The notes: a model not told the origin generated them from the letters alone. A stretch of DNA of 64,000 nucleotides from Pseudomonadota bacterium (GCA_026399755.1 JAPLQI010000024.1:1-64000); one strand, 5' to 3'. Counted from the stretch's first letter, positions 50,522 to 61,694 are shown. A program made the numbers and translations.

Positions 50522-51783
50522 GCACGCATTCCTGTAAATTTTTTATAAAACTTCGTCAATAATTCACCCATTAGCGGATATGGCAATGATGCAGCAACCT
50601 CCACACCACAAACATTAGGCAAATCTTTTTCAGTACATATTTTTTCAACAATATTCACACACTGCTCATCTAAAGCGTGGCATTGCCTCCAATTTAATAA
50701 TTCTTTTGATGCTGAAGGGCCAAGTAACGCTAAGAAATCACATGCTCCAAAACGAGAGAATATTGAATCCATAAACAATAAAAAGAAACGTTTACTTCGC
50801 AAAGGTTTCAACAAGTCTGAAAATTTATTTTGATAATATTCCTTCTCATAAGGCAAAAAGGATATTAACTCCGACACAAGCCTGTGCTCAATTAGCTTAT
50901 CAAGCTTAAATAACTTAGCTCTTAGCTCTTCATTCTCACTGATCCCTTTTCGCTTTTCCAGCACTACAAATAAGCGCCCGGTGGCTTTTGGCGTGAGATG
51001 TGCGACGATGTCATTCTCTATAAATTCACCTAAAGCATTTAAATCAGAATCCACAGCAAACCAAGACAACACTCTCCGCCAACTGTTTTTTTGATCCAAA
51101 TATGGATACAGCAGCCAATTAATGTTTCCTCCGCCTAAAAATGCACCATATGGGACTAAAGCCTTCACAACAAAGCCCTGCTCGTTTGCAAAATCAATTA
51201 TTTCATCGGCACTTAATCTCGCCATATAACTCCCAAAATCATTGGGGTCATTACTCTTCTTTAATGCATCAGGCCATTGATCAGCACGATCCCCATATGC
51301 AGATAAAACATGATCTTTAGAGTGAATATCAAAAATAATTCTACCATTAGGCCGAATAACTCTACCCCACTCTAATAAAGCCTCCCGCCAATTTGGGAAA
51401 TGCACTAAAACATTTAAAGAAACTGCACAATCAAAAGCCTCATCTTTGAATGAAAGCTTCTGAATATCTGCTTTTTTTAGTGTAATTGACATCCCCCCCG
51501 CCAATCTTCTCGTTTCATCCAACATCGCTTGTGAGCTATCAACGCCAGTTACAGCATAACCATCACGCACCAGAGGCAATGCTGCTCGCCCAGTTCCCGT
51601 CCCAATATCAATAACAGTGTGCCCAGTGACATATGAGCGGATAATTCCTATTTCCACGGCATTTTTCAGATGATTTGTACTTGAGTTTTCCACCATACGG
51701 CCTGAATACCAAGCCACCATATCTGGGTTTTGCCATGCATTTGTTTTCCACTGAATCAATTCAGCATTATTAACATCGCTCAC
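50518..51783 (-). CDS. Class I SAM-dependent methyltransferase, glycan-modification context
   Basis: 421 residues. N-terminal methyltransferase domain (about 50-170): TVIDIGTGTGRAALPLVRDGYAVTGVDSSQAMLDE, then AFDCAVSLNVLVHFPNWREALLEWGRVIRPNGRIIFDIHS. The remaining 200 residues are not recognised and carry many aromatic and charged residues. It overlaps both neighbours by 4 bp (pseI stop and glycosyltransferase start), so it is part of the Pse/glycosyltransferase operon and may methylate a sugar on the flagellin glycan; the substrate is inferred only from position. Confidence 0.85.
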   Translation of the reverse strand: MSDVNNAELIQWKTNAWQNPDMVAWYSGRMVENSSTNHLKNAVEIGIIRSYVTGHTVIDIGTGTGRAALPLVRDGYAVTGVDSSQAMLDETRRLAGGMSITLKKADIQKLSFKDEAFDCAVSLNVLVHFPNWREALLEWGRVIRPNGRIIFDIHSKDHVLSAYGDRADQWPDALKKSNDPNDFGSYMARLSADEIIDFANEQGFVVKALVPYGAFLGGGNINWLLYPYLDQKNSWRRVLSWFAVDSDLNALGEFIENDIVAHLTPKATGRLFVVLEKRKGISENEELRAKLFKLDKLIEHRLVSELISFLPYEKEYYQNKFSDLLKPLRSKRFFLLFMDSIFSRFGACDFLALLGPSASKELLNWRQCHALDEQCVNIVEKICTEKDLPNVCGVEVAASLPYPLMGELLTKFYKKFTGMRA

Positions 51784-52850
51784 AATGCACCCTCCATTTT
51801 TTTAAAATGATCCCAAGATAAGGCAGTTCCTTTTTTAAGGGGACGCGTTACACGCAAACCCAGCACCTTATCCATAAAACGTGGAGCAAGCCCCAACCCT
51901 GGCCGGATAGCTCTTACATTTGACGCGGACACAACTTCACCCTCTTCAATATCCGCAACCACATATAGCGAACGCCTAAAAGTTAAACTATTTTTTTCGG
52001 AATGGCTCACACCATAACGTATGGTCCCTAATGCCTGCCAAGCCGTCTTTGTTTCCCTTACCAGCAAGGCCATTTCATCGGGCTCCAGTGAAAATGCGGC
52101 GTCCACGCCTCCTTCTGCCCGATTTAAAGTAAAGTGTTTTTCGATCACCGTTGCTCCAAGAGCAACCGCAGCGACGGCAGCCCCCACACCCATCGTGTGA
52201 TCAGACAAACCCACCTCGCAGGCAAATAACTCCCGCATATGGGGGATGGTGCGGACATGGCTGTTTTCTGGACTGGCTGGATAGGTGCTTGTGCACTTCA
52301 GTAAAATTAAATCTTTGCAGCCTGCATCCCGCGCCGCTTTTACTGCTTCATCCAGCTCGGCCACACTGGCCATTCCTGTTGAGATAATCATCGGCTTGCC
52401 GGTCGCGGCCACTTTACGAATCAAAGGCAAATCGGTATTTTCAAAGCTGGCAATTTTGTACGCAGGTACATTGAGGCTTTCTAAAAAATCAACCGCTGTT
52501 TCATCAAATGGTGTCGAGAAGGCCAGCATTCCTAATTCATGTGCACGATCAAAAATAGGCTTATGCCACTCCCATGGCGTATAGGCCTCTTGGTAAAGCT
52601 TATAGAGGGATGTACCTGTCCATAAACTATCCGGATCAGAAATATGAAACTCGCCCTCATCAATATCTAAAGTCATCGTGTCTGCGGTATAGGTCTGCAA
52701 TTTAAGCGCATGTGCGCCCGCCTTAGCGGCTGCGTCTACAATGGCCAATGCACGATCTAGTGATTGATTATGATTGCCACTCATTTCGGCAATGATAAAA
52801 GGAAGAGCAGCGGGGCCGATTTGCCGATTACCAATAAAAAAACCACTCAC
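51780..52850 (-). CDS. pseI: Pseudaminic acid synthase PseI
   Basis: 356 residues of the NeuB family. The N-terminal TIM barrel has IAEMSGNHNQSLDRALAIVDAAAKAGAHALKLQTYTADTMT, the SGNHNQSL motif being typical of PseI rather than NeuB, then CTSTYPASPE and GLSDHTMG. A SAF (antifreeze-like) C-terminal domain includes RRSLYVVADIEEGEVVSASNVRAIRPGLGLAP. It condenses phosphoenolpyruvate with 2,4-diacetamido-2,4,6-trideoxy-L-altrose to give pseudaminic acid. It lies 42 bp after pseG and overlaps the methyltransferase gene by 4 bp. Confidence 0.95.
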   Translation of the reverse strand: MSGFFIGNRQIGPAALPFIIAEMSGNHNQSLDRALAIVDAAAKAGAHALKLQTYTADTMTLDIDEGEFHISDPDSLWTGTSLYKLYQEAYTPWEWHKPIFDRAHELGMLAFSTPFDETAVDFLESLNVPAYKIASFENTDLPLIRKVAATGKPMIISTGMASVAELDEAVKAARDAGCKDLILLKCTSTYPASPENSHVRTIPHMRELFACEVGLSDHTMGVGAAVAAVALGATVIEKHFTLNRAEGGVDAAFSLEPDEMALLVRETKTAWQALGTIRYGVSHSEKNSLTFRRSLYVVADIEEGEVVSASNVRAIRPGLGLAPRFMDKVLGLRVTRPLKKGTALSWDHFKKMEGAL

Positions 52851-52892
52851 GATAGCATTCCTTTTCGCTTCTTATTTGAAATAATTTTCAAA

Positions 52893-54347
52893 CTACTGGA
52901 TATAATGAAGGTAATAGTCTTGCTCCGGCTGATACCCTTCCCCCACAAACATTTTAATTGATACACGATTCTCTTCTTTAATAAACGCTCTAATACATAT
53001 GATATCTGGCCATTTTTCAATCAAATAAGTTTCAGCAACGCGCAACAAAGCACTACCCCACCCCATTTGATAACGCCCTTGCAATAAATAAATAGAAATT
53101 TCAACATGTTTGTCCATAAATCGATCAAAGCGCACAACACCCACCGGACCATCAATCGCTTCGCCAATCAACAATAGGGCATCGGCGCTGCTCAACTTAT
53201 GCTGCAACCAAGCACAATGCGCCTCCCAGCTCAGTACGCCTGATTCCAAAGACCAAATTCTGACTTCAGGTGCATTACGGGCTGTAAATAATAAGGAGGC
53301 GTCATCAAAGACAACCTTGCGCATCTGCAAAGTAGATTGAAGCAAAGCAGTGGCAACTCTACCCGCCCCCTTAGCATCAACAAGAGAAAATGATTTTTCA
53401 GCGAAGCTTAAGCGATGCGATAAATCACTTAGCGCGGCCACCTGCTGCCGGATACCCGCTGCAGTTACAGACGCCGACTCACCAAGATAACAATGCATAC
53501 CCTTAGCGTGCATCACTTGCGCAATCGACACCTGGTTTTCCGCAACCGCAATACAAATAGAAGGCAAACCTAATGCGGCCCGCTCCCAAGTAGAACTTCC
53601 TCCTGCGCCAATAAATAAATCGGCTAGGCGCATAAGCTGCGAGAAATCATCCACATAATGATAAAAATGCCAAATAGGCTGATTTAAAATAAGTTGCTGT
53701 AATTCATGCCAAGCCAGATTACTCCTGCCCGCAACAAAATCCACATGAATGCCCTGCATTTCTTTCAAGGCATCCATCACTTTAAACATTTCCCGACTTG
53801 GATCTGCCCCACCAAAATTAACCAAGATACGTTCAATTTGTGGCTTTATTGTAATTGGCCCGCCAATAAACTCAGGCCGCAATAAAGCATATTTTGGCCC
53901 TGACAATAACTGACAATTTGCAGGTACCCATTGCTTATAAGCTTCCCTTTCTGCACTCAGATTCTGGTCCAACAATAAATCTGCATCGTGCGCACGATTA
54001 CAAAGATCATCGATCACGGCAATACGTTTAGTAAATAGGCGCATTGCACATTCCCAGTCTTTATCTAATCCGTAGTGATCAACAATGATCCAATCAAAAT
54101 CCGGAGTGATTTTTACTTGTAATGCCTCTGCATCAAACTGCCAATTCAAAGGCAAAGTAGATGCTGTAAGTGGGATGACTTCAAAAGCTTGAGCGCCAAT
54201 ATATGCAATTAAATCCCCCGGGGAGTCACTGCATGCAAAAACAATTTCAGCCCCACGAGCACGTAATTCATGGGCCAATGTGAGACAGCGCATAACATGC
54301 CCGATCCCAACAACCGACGAGGCGTCCGCTCGTATTAATACTTTCAT
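52893..54347 (-). CDS. pseG: Bifunctional PseG-PseH: UDP-sugar hydrolase fused to N-acetyltransferase
   Basis: 484 residues joining two steps of pseudaminic acid synthesis. Residues 1-335 are PseG, the GT-B hydrolase that removes UDP: MKVLIRADASSVVGIGHVMRCLTLAHELRARGAEIVFA, IIVDHYGLDKDWE, RILVNFGGADPS, and FIGAGGSSTWERAALGLPSICIAVAENQ. Residues about 345-484 form a GNAT domain (GPVGVVRFDRFMDKHVEISIYLLQGRYQMGWGSALLRVAETYL with the acetyl-CoA loop QMGWGSALL, and NRVSIKMFVGEGYQ), corresponding to PseH, which acetylates N4. Usually the two are separate proteins; here no stop codon separates them. It overlaps pseF by 4 bp. Confidence 0.93.
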   Translation of the reverse strand: MKVLIRADASSVVGIGHVMRCLTLAHELRARGAEIVFACSDSPGDLIAYIGAQAFEVIPLTASTLPLNWQFDAEALQVKITPDFDWIIVDHYGLDKDWECAMRLFTKRIAVIDDLCNRAHDADLLLDQNLSAEREAYKQWVPANCQLLSGPKYALLRPEFIGGPITIKPQIERILVNFGGADPSREMFKVMDALKEMQGIHVDFVAGRSNLAWHELQQLILNQPIWHFYHYVDDFSQLMRLADLFIGAGGSSTWERAALGLPSICIAVAENQVSIAQVMHAKGMHCYLGESASVTAAGIRQQVAALSDLSHRLSFAEKSFSLVDAKGAGRVATALLQSTLQMRKVVFDDASLLFTARNAPEVRIWSLESGVLSWEAHCAWLQHKLSSADALLLIGEAIDGPVGVVRFDRFMDKHVEISIYLLQGRYQMGWGSALLRVAETYLIEKWPDIICIRAFIKEENRVSIKMFVGEGYQPEQDYYLHYIQ

Positions 54348-55051
54348 GATTGGACTGCCTTATTGGCCAAGATTGCAGCAAACATATGCTCAGCCACCTG
54401 CCAGTCTTCTGGTGTATCAATATCTTGAACTAAATAACGCGGCAGTCGTACAGGCAGCGAGCACGCAGAAAAAATAACATCCCCCCGTAGCCATGCATCG
54501 CAGCGCCCCCAATAAAACTGCCCTGCATCGTGCAATACTTCGGGCAAGTCTTGTGAGCGCGTATTGCGAAACTCTGGATAGAGCGCCCCCACTCGACCCG
54601 AATCATCCACGCAAATGGCTCTTTGCACCGGAAACGCAAAGGTAGTTACAGAAAACGCGTAGGAAGCCCTAGGGCAATTTATTAAATGTTGTATGCCTTG
54701 GCTTAGAAAGCTTGCTTGCAAGAAAGGCGCCGTCGCATAAATACAGCATACAAAATCAAAGAAATGCCCTTGATCCTGCAAGGTTTTGATGGCGTGCTGT
54801 ATGACATCAATCGTCGTTGTATGATCACCACTCAAATGAGCAGGACGGATAAAAGGAACCTCAGCTCCCAACGCCTCAGCCAGCGATGCAATTTCAGCAT
54901 CGTCGGTACTCACAATAATTCGATCGAATTCACCCGATGCTTTAGCTGCTGCTATGGAATAAGCCAGCAAAGGCTGGCCATGAAATAATTTAATATTTTT
55001 ACGCGCAATACGCTTACTCCCCCCCCGTGCTGGAATAATCGCTAACTTCAT
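54344..55051 (-). CDS. pseF: Pseudaminic acid cytidylyltransferase PseF
   Basis: 235 residues from the ATG at 55051, which overlaps the pseC stop in an ATGA arrangement; the slightly longer TTG start at 55057 is less likely. Cytidylyltransferase signature KLAIIPARGGSKRIARKNIKLFHGQPLLAYSI, then FDRIIVSTDDAEIASLAEALGAEVPFIRPAHLSGDHTTTIDVI, and VLHDAGQFYWGRCDAWLRG, typical of CMP-sialic/Pse enzymes. It makes CMP-pseudaminic acid, the donor for glycosylation. Confidence 0.94.
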   Translation of the reverse strand: MKLAIIPARGGSKRIARKNIKLFHGQPLLAYSIAAAKASGEFDRIIVSTDDAEIASLAEALGAEVPFIRPAHLSGDHTTTIDVIQHAIKTLQDQGHFFDFVCCIYATAPFLQASFLSQGIQHLINCPRASYAFSVTTFAFPVQRAICVDDSGRVGALYPEFRNTRSQDLPEVLHDAGQFYWGRCDAWLRGDVIFSACSLPVRLPRYLVQDIDTPEDWQVAEHMFAAILANKAVQS

Positions 55052-56187
55052 TGGCAAGCCTTTGTCAGAATACTCACCACAAAATCCTGCTGCTCATCAC
55101 TTAAATCTGCGTATAAGGGCAAAGTAATTGCACCTGCGTAATAAGCTTCTGCATTGGGAAAATCACCCAATTTAAAGCCTAATTCACGATAATAAGGCTG
55201 CAAATGCACCGGAATATAATGCACATTCACGCCAATATCTGCCGCACGTAAAGCAGAGAAAATAGCGGTGCGTTGTGTGGCATCCACTTCTATGGCATAT
55301 AAATGCCAAGCTGAATACTCACTCTTTACTGGCCGCTGTATAGGTAAACCCGCGAGAAGCTGATGATAACGACGAGCCAAATCACGTCGACGCTGAATAA
55401 ACGCTGGCAACGCATTGAGCTGACTCGTACCCAAAGCAGCCTGTATATCACTCAAGCGATAATTAAAGCCAAGTTCCAGCTGTTGGTAATACCAAGGTCC
55501 ATCGCACTGGTCCATTGCGCCCATATCTCGGGTAATGCCATGGCTACGCAAGCGATTAAGCCTTTCAAACAAAGCATCATCCTGACAAAGCAAAGCGCCA
55601 CCCTCAGCGGTCGTAATAATCTTGACAGGGTGAAAGCTAAACACGGTTATCTCAGCGTATTGCCCGCCACCTACTGCGCTGCCATCGTTATACTGAGCAC
55701 CTATCGCATGGGAAGCATCCTCTATCACCTTGATCCCATACTGCTTGGCAAGCAGCGATATTGCGGCCATATCACAAGGCTCGCCCGCAAAGTGCACAGG
55801 AATCAGCACCTTGGGTAGCGCATTTTTCAATTCAGCAAGCCGCAGTTTCTCTTCCAGTGCCTTTGCGCACATATTGCGTGTTCGCGGATCAATATCCACA
55901 AAGTCGACCTCTGCACCACAATATCTAGCGCAATTTGCGCTAGCAACAAAAGTATTAGGACTAGTCCACACTCGATCACCTGGCCCTACCCCAAAAGCTA
56001 AGCAGGCCAAATGCAAAGCAGCTGTTGCACTGCTTACACCCAGCGCATGCTTACTCTGACAAAGCTCAGCCAGCGCCTTCTCAAAAAGAGGCCCGGCTGG
56101 CCCTTGCGTTAGCCAATCCGATTGCAGCACTTCGGTAACGGCAGCAATGTCCGCAGCACTGATTAATTGATGCCCATAAGGAATCAT
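55048..56187 (-). CDS. pseC: UDP-4-amino-4,6-dideoxy-N-acetyl-L-altrosamine aminotransferase PseC
   Basis: 379-residue PLP aminotransferase of the DegT/DnrJ/EryC1 family. MIPYGHQLISAADIAAVTEVLQSDWLTQGP opens it; TVFSFHPVKIITTAEGGALL contains the PLP-binding Lys (in HPVK), with DASHAIGAQY upstream. SHGITRDM and the tyrosine-rich substrate segment are typical of PseC. It adds the 4-amino group in pseudaminic acid synthesis. It overlaps pseB by 4 bp. Confidence 0.95.
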   Translation of the reverse strand: MIPYGHQLISAADIAAVTEVLQSDWLTQGPAGPLFEKALAELCQSKHALGVSSATAALHLACLAFGVGPGDRVWTSPNTFVASANCARYCGAEVDFVDIDPRTRNMCAKALEEKLRLAELKNALPKVLIPVHFAGEPCDMAAISLLAKQYGIKVIEDASHAIGAQYNDGSAVGGGQYAEITVFSFHPVKIITTAEGGALLCQDDALFERLNRLRSHGITRDMGAMDQCDGPWYYQQLELGFNYRLSDIQAALGTSQLNALPAFIQRRRDLARRYHQLLAGLPIQRPVKSEYSAWHLYAIEVDATQRTAIFSALRAADIGVNVHYIPVHLQPYYRELGFKLGDFPNAEAYYAGAITLPLYADLSDEQQDFVVSILTKACQ

Positions 56188-57179
56188 AGCGTTGTCTGAT
56201 CCATGGATTGCAATTCAGGCACACTTAAAAAATGCTCATTCTGATCTGATACATATTTAAACCCCTGCTCTACCAATACACCCTGCTCTGATAAACCATT
56301 CATTGAAAAATCACGAGCAGCAACAAATTGAATACTTGGTGTAATCACATAATGATCATGAAACTCTAGGGTATGAAGGCTATCATCCCTAGAAATCATC
56401 ATTTCATGTAGTTTTTCGCCGGGACGAATGCCAATCATTTTTTGCGACAAATGCGGAGCCATCGCCAAGGCCAAATCAGTAATGCGCACCGATGGAATTT
56501 TCGGCACAAATAATTCACCGCCATACATTCTGGCAAAGCCTTGCATCACAAAATCCACACCATGTTGCAAAGTAATCCAAAAGCGCGTCATCCGTGGATC
56601 AGTAATAGGCAAATGATCTGCATTATTATCAATGAGTTGTTTAAAAAAGGGCACCACAGAGCCCCTTGATCCCACCACATTGCCATAACGCACCACAGCA
56701 AAACGAGTTGGATGGTCACCCACCATATTATTTGCAGCCACAAATAATTTATCCGAAAGGAGCTTTGTTGCGCCATATAAATTAATAGGGCTAGATGCTT
56801 TATCCGTTGAAAGTGCGATGACCTTTTCAATGCCATTTTCAATGGCGGCATTAATCACATTTTCCGCACCATTTACATTTGTTCTAATGCATTCAGTAGG
56901 ATTATATTCTGCAGCAGGCACTTGCTTTAGTGCTGCAGCATGTACAACAAAATGAATTCCTCGCATCGCCTGCTTTAAGCGTGCAGCATCGCGCACGTCC
57001 CCTAAAAAGTAGCGCATGCACGGGGCGTTAAATTCCTGCTGCATTTCAAACTGCTTCAGCTCATCTCTTGAAAAAACGACAACTCGGCTAGGTTGATAAT
57101 TGGCGAGCAGCGTACGAATAAATTGCTTTCCAAATGAGCCTGTTCCACCAGTAATTAGAATTGCTTTATGATTAAACAC
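56184..57179 (-). CDS. pseB: UDP-N-acetylglucosamine 4,6-dehydratase (inverting) PseB
   Basis: 331 residues from the GTG at 57179 (MFNHKAILITGGTGSFGKQFI), which has GGAG just upstream and aligns with other PseB proteins; a GTG at 57191 is also possible. An extended SDR fold: GGTGSFGKQF nucleotide loop, ALSTDKASSPINLYGATKLLSDKLF with the YGATK catalytic lysine region, and RYGNVVGSRGSVVPFF. It carries out the first step, C5-epimerising dehydration of UDP-GlcNAc. First gene of the pse operon, with a 250-bp gap upstream where its promoter should be. Confidence 0.95.
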   Translation of the reverse strand: MFNHKAILITGGTGSFGKQFIRTLLANYQPSRVVVFSRDELKQFEMQQEFNAPCMRYFLGDVRDAARLKQAMRGIHFVVHAAALKQVPAAEYNPTECIRTNVNGAENVINAAIENGIEKVIALSTDKASSPINLYGATKLLSDKLFVAANNMVGDHPTRFAVVRYGNVVGSRGSVVPFFKQLIDNNADHLPITDPRMTRFWITLQHGVDFVMQGFARMYGGELFVPKIPSVRITDLALAMAPHLSQKMIGIRPGEKLHEMMISRDDSLHTLEFHDHYVITPSIQFVAARDFSMNGLSEQGVLVEQGFKYVSDQNEHFLSVPELQSMDQTTL

Positions 57180-57372
57180 ACTCGTCTCCACCCAAAATTA
57201 TCACAACAAAGCTAAACAATAAAAATAAATAACAATTGAATACAACGCCACACCAAACAGAATTATTTTTTATAAGAATTTAAATATTTTCTTATAAAAA
57301 CACCATGCGCAGACTGTTTCAATGAAATTTAGTTAAAAACTAAGATTAATTAATGCTAATTCATCATAGCGC

Positions 57373-57408
57373 AAAAAAAAAGGCGACACCAGAGGCGCCA
57401 CCTTTTTT
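57373..57408. terminator. Bidirectional terminator after galU
   Basis: A stem built on GCAAAAAA...GGCG and CGCC...TTTTTTGC, with nine A on the left and six T on the right. It lies about 20-50 bp after the galU stop codon (minus strand T run) and between galU and pseB. Confidence 0.65.
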
Positions 57409-57429
57409 GCAAGCCTATTGAAATAGCTT

Positions 57430-58479
57430 TTAAGCTTTTAGACTCTTCACGTAAGCCGAAAACTCTTCACCTACTTCACCATGCTTCATACCATAAGCCA
57501 CCATAGCTTTTAAATAGCCCAGCTTAGAGCCGCAATCGTAGCGGGTGCCTACAATCTTATGCGCTAGAATGTGCTGCTCTTGCATCAGGGCAAAGATGCC
57601 ATCGGTAAGCTGGATTTCACCGCCCTTACCTGGCTGCACATGTTGCAAGTGGTGAAAAATGCGTGGCGTTAAGATATAGCGGCCCACTACGGCTAGATTG
57701 GATGGTGCTTCTTCTGGCTTTGGTTTTTCGACGATATTGGTGATTTTTAAACGGTTATTGCCGTCTTGTATTTCAACAATGCCGTAAGAGCCGGTATCTT
57801 GCTGCGGCACTTGTTCAACACCAAGGATGGAGCAATGGGTGTCGCTAAAGACATCAACCATACGTTTCATTTCGCTGGTTGCGCCGCCATCGATCAAATC
57901 GTCCGCCAAGATCACGGCGAATGGCTCGTCGCCGACTACTGGCTTGGCGCAGAGCACGGCATGACCTAAGCCCAGTGCTTCTGGTTGACGAATATAAATG
58001 CAGCTCACTGACTTTGGAATAATATTTCTAAGGATCTCTAGAAGGGCTTGTTTATTTTTGGCTTCTAGCTCGGCTTCTAACTCATAAGCTTTATCAAAGT
58101 GATCTTCAATACTGCGTTTATGACGGCCAGTAATAAAGATCATTTCGGTGATGCCCGCCGCCAGTGCTTCTTCCACCGCATACTGAATCAGCGGCTTATC
58201 CACTACCGGCATCATTTCTTTTGGGCTAGCTTTGGTAGCGGGCAGAAAACGTGTGCCCATGCCCGCGACGGGGAATACGGCTTTGCGTACTTTTTGCATG
58301 TGAGAATCCTGATATGAAGTAGAGAGTAGACCTAATCTCAGTGCGGCCCCCAGTACTTGATCCGCTTGGCGCTGAAGAAGCGGATCGGGCCACTGGGATA
58401 CAGCAGAGCGCCCAAGCCCTAGCGCATCGGCTAAGCGAGTTTGGGTACCAAAGAGTTTGATTGCTTCAGACTTTTGCAT
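57430..58479 (-). CDS. galU: GalU, UTP--glucose-1-phosphate uridylyltransferase, open in frame to an N-terminal Cro-like HTH segment
   Basis: From residue 61 ([45 protein letters not shown]) this is a normal GalU of 289 residues with the [13 protein letters not shown] nucleotidyltransferase loop, [10 protein letters not shown] and [10 protein letters not shown]. It makes UDP-glucose for cell-surface glycans. A good ribosome site (AGGA, 7 bases) precedes its ATG at 58299. In the same frame, residues 1-52 (58479-58324) read [48 protein letters not shown], a Cro/CI-type helix-turn-helix, without a stop between. Either two starts give GalU and an HTH-GalU fusion, or the HTH part is a small regulator that lost its stop codon. 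No ribosome site precedes the ATG at 58479. Confidence 0.85.
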   Translation of the reverse strand: MQKSEAIKLFGTQTRLADALGLGRSAVSQWPDPLLQRQADQVLGAALRLGLLSTSYQDSHMQKVRKAVFPVAGMGTRFLPATKASPKEMMPVVDKPLIQYAVEEALAAGITEMIFITGRHKRSIEDHFDKAYELEAELEAKNKQALLEILRNIIPKSVSCIYIRQPEALGLGHAVLCAKPVVGDEPFAVILADDLIDGGATSEMKRMVDVFSDTHCSILGVEQVPQQDTGSYGIVEIQDGNNRLKITNIVEKPKPEEAPSNLAVVGRYILTPRIFHHLQHVQPGKGGEIQLTDGIFALMQEQHILAHKIVGTRYDCGSKLGYLKAMVAYGMKHGEVGEEFSAYVKSLKA

Positions 58480-58487
58480 AACGTAAT

Positions 58488-58503
58488 GTTTATATAAATA
58501 AAC
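58488..58503. promoter_or_regulatory. Palindromic site 1 upstream of the HTH-galU frame
   Basis: GTTTATATAAATAAAC: perfect 6-bp arms GTTTAT/ATAAAC around ATAA. It lies 9 bp upstream of the HTH start codon. On the minus strand a TTGACG (-35-like, 58508-58513) lies just upstream and the palindrome would cover the -10 region. Suggested binding site for the encoded Cro-like domain; inference only. Confidence 0.45.
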
Positions 58504-58537
58504 ACTCGCGTCAACCCAAATGACAGTATTTACGAAT

Positions 58538-58553
58538 GTTTAATATTATAAAC
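58538..58553. promoter_or_regulatory. Palindromic site 2 upstream of the HTH-galU frame
   Basis: GTTTAATATTATAAAC: 5-bp arms GTTTA/TAAAC around six bases, the same layout and the same preceding AAT as site 1, exactly 50 bp from it. It lies upstream of the presumed -35 box, in the gap to ligA (stop at 58563). Confidence 0.4.
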
Positions 58554-58562
58554 AACAGTTTT

Positions 58563-60986
<2,424 letters not shown>

Positions 60987-61130
60987 TCAGATTAAAGCGG
61001 GAAAAGCTTGAATAAAAAAACAGAAGCCTGCGCCCTTATATAGGGCACATAACAGCATTATATTGCTAATTGCAGAGGCACAAGCAATCTGCGCCTCTGC
61101 ATAAATAGAGCAAGGGGAAAATCAGCACAG

Positions 61131-61694
61131 TTATTGAGTAAAAATCGAAATTCCCATTCCTTGAAAGGGTCCCAACGGGGTATTTTCTTGTTCGAACTGC
61201 TCAATACTCGGCGTGCCGCTCCATAATTTATAAACCAAACGCTCATCTTGAATAATGTAAATCACATCAAAATGCCAGCCTGAAATCATCGTTTTGCGCT
61301 CAAAGTTTAAAAAATCCGCCCAAAAATTGCCATAGCGTTTCTTCGTCATACTCTTCTGCTCAATTTCATAGGCAAAGCATGATGTTTGCGCGGCAATACA
61401 AGCCTGAATTTGTGGCGCTAACAATCGCGGCTCGCCTGCTCCGCTCAAAGCCAAACGCCGCATTAAATCGGCATAGCTCAGCACCACAATATTAGGTGTT
61501 TTCAGCGGATCCAAGCCCATTGCATGCAATTGCTGCAAGCTGGTAGTTTCAAGAGCCATACTTTTAAAAGCCTGCTCTGCCGTTTGATAATCGGGCCAAG
61601 GAGTACGGCTAATTTGCTCTGAATCGGGCAGAAGGGCTGCACAGGATGTCAGGACTACACAGGCAATCGCACAGCTTATTTGAGCGTGTTTCAT
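61131..61694 (-). CDS. Putative lipoprotein of unknown function
   Basis: 187 residues with a lipoprotein signal peptide (MKHAQISCAIACVVLTSC, Cys18 as the acylation site). The mature part has no domain I recognise; it contains LGLDPLKTPNIVVLSYADLMRRLALSG-like and a closing half with IYIIQDERLVYKLWSGTPSIEQFEQENTPLGPFQGMG. Probably anchored in a membrane of the periplasm. It lies between ligA and zipA on the same strand, but the gaps (171 and 151 bp) and a terminator after zipA argue for separate transcription. Confidence 0.8.
   Translation of the reverse strand: MKHAQISCAIACVVLTSCAALLPDSEQISRTPWPDYQTAEQAFKSMALETTSLQQLHAMGLDPLKTPNIVVLSYADLMRRLALSGAGEPRLLAPQIQACIAAQTSCFAYEIEQKSMTKKRYGNFWADFLNFERKTMISGWHFDVIYIIQDERLVYKLWSGTPSIEQFEQENTPLGPFQGMGISIFTQ

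Noticed and set aside
58324-58479. Prophage remnant suggested by the Cro-like HTH before galU
   Set aside because: No other phage-like gene, integrase or attachment site nearby; ligA and galU are ordinary chromosomal genes.
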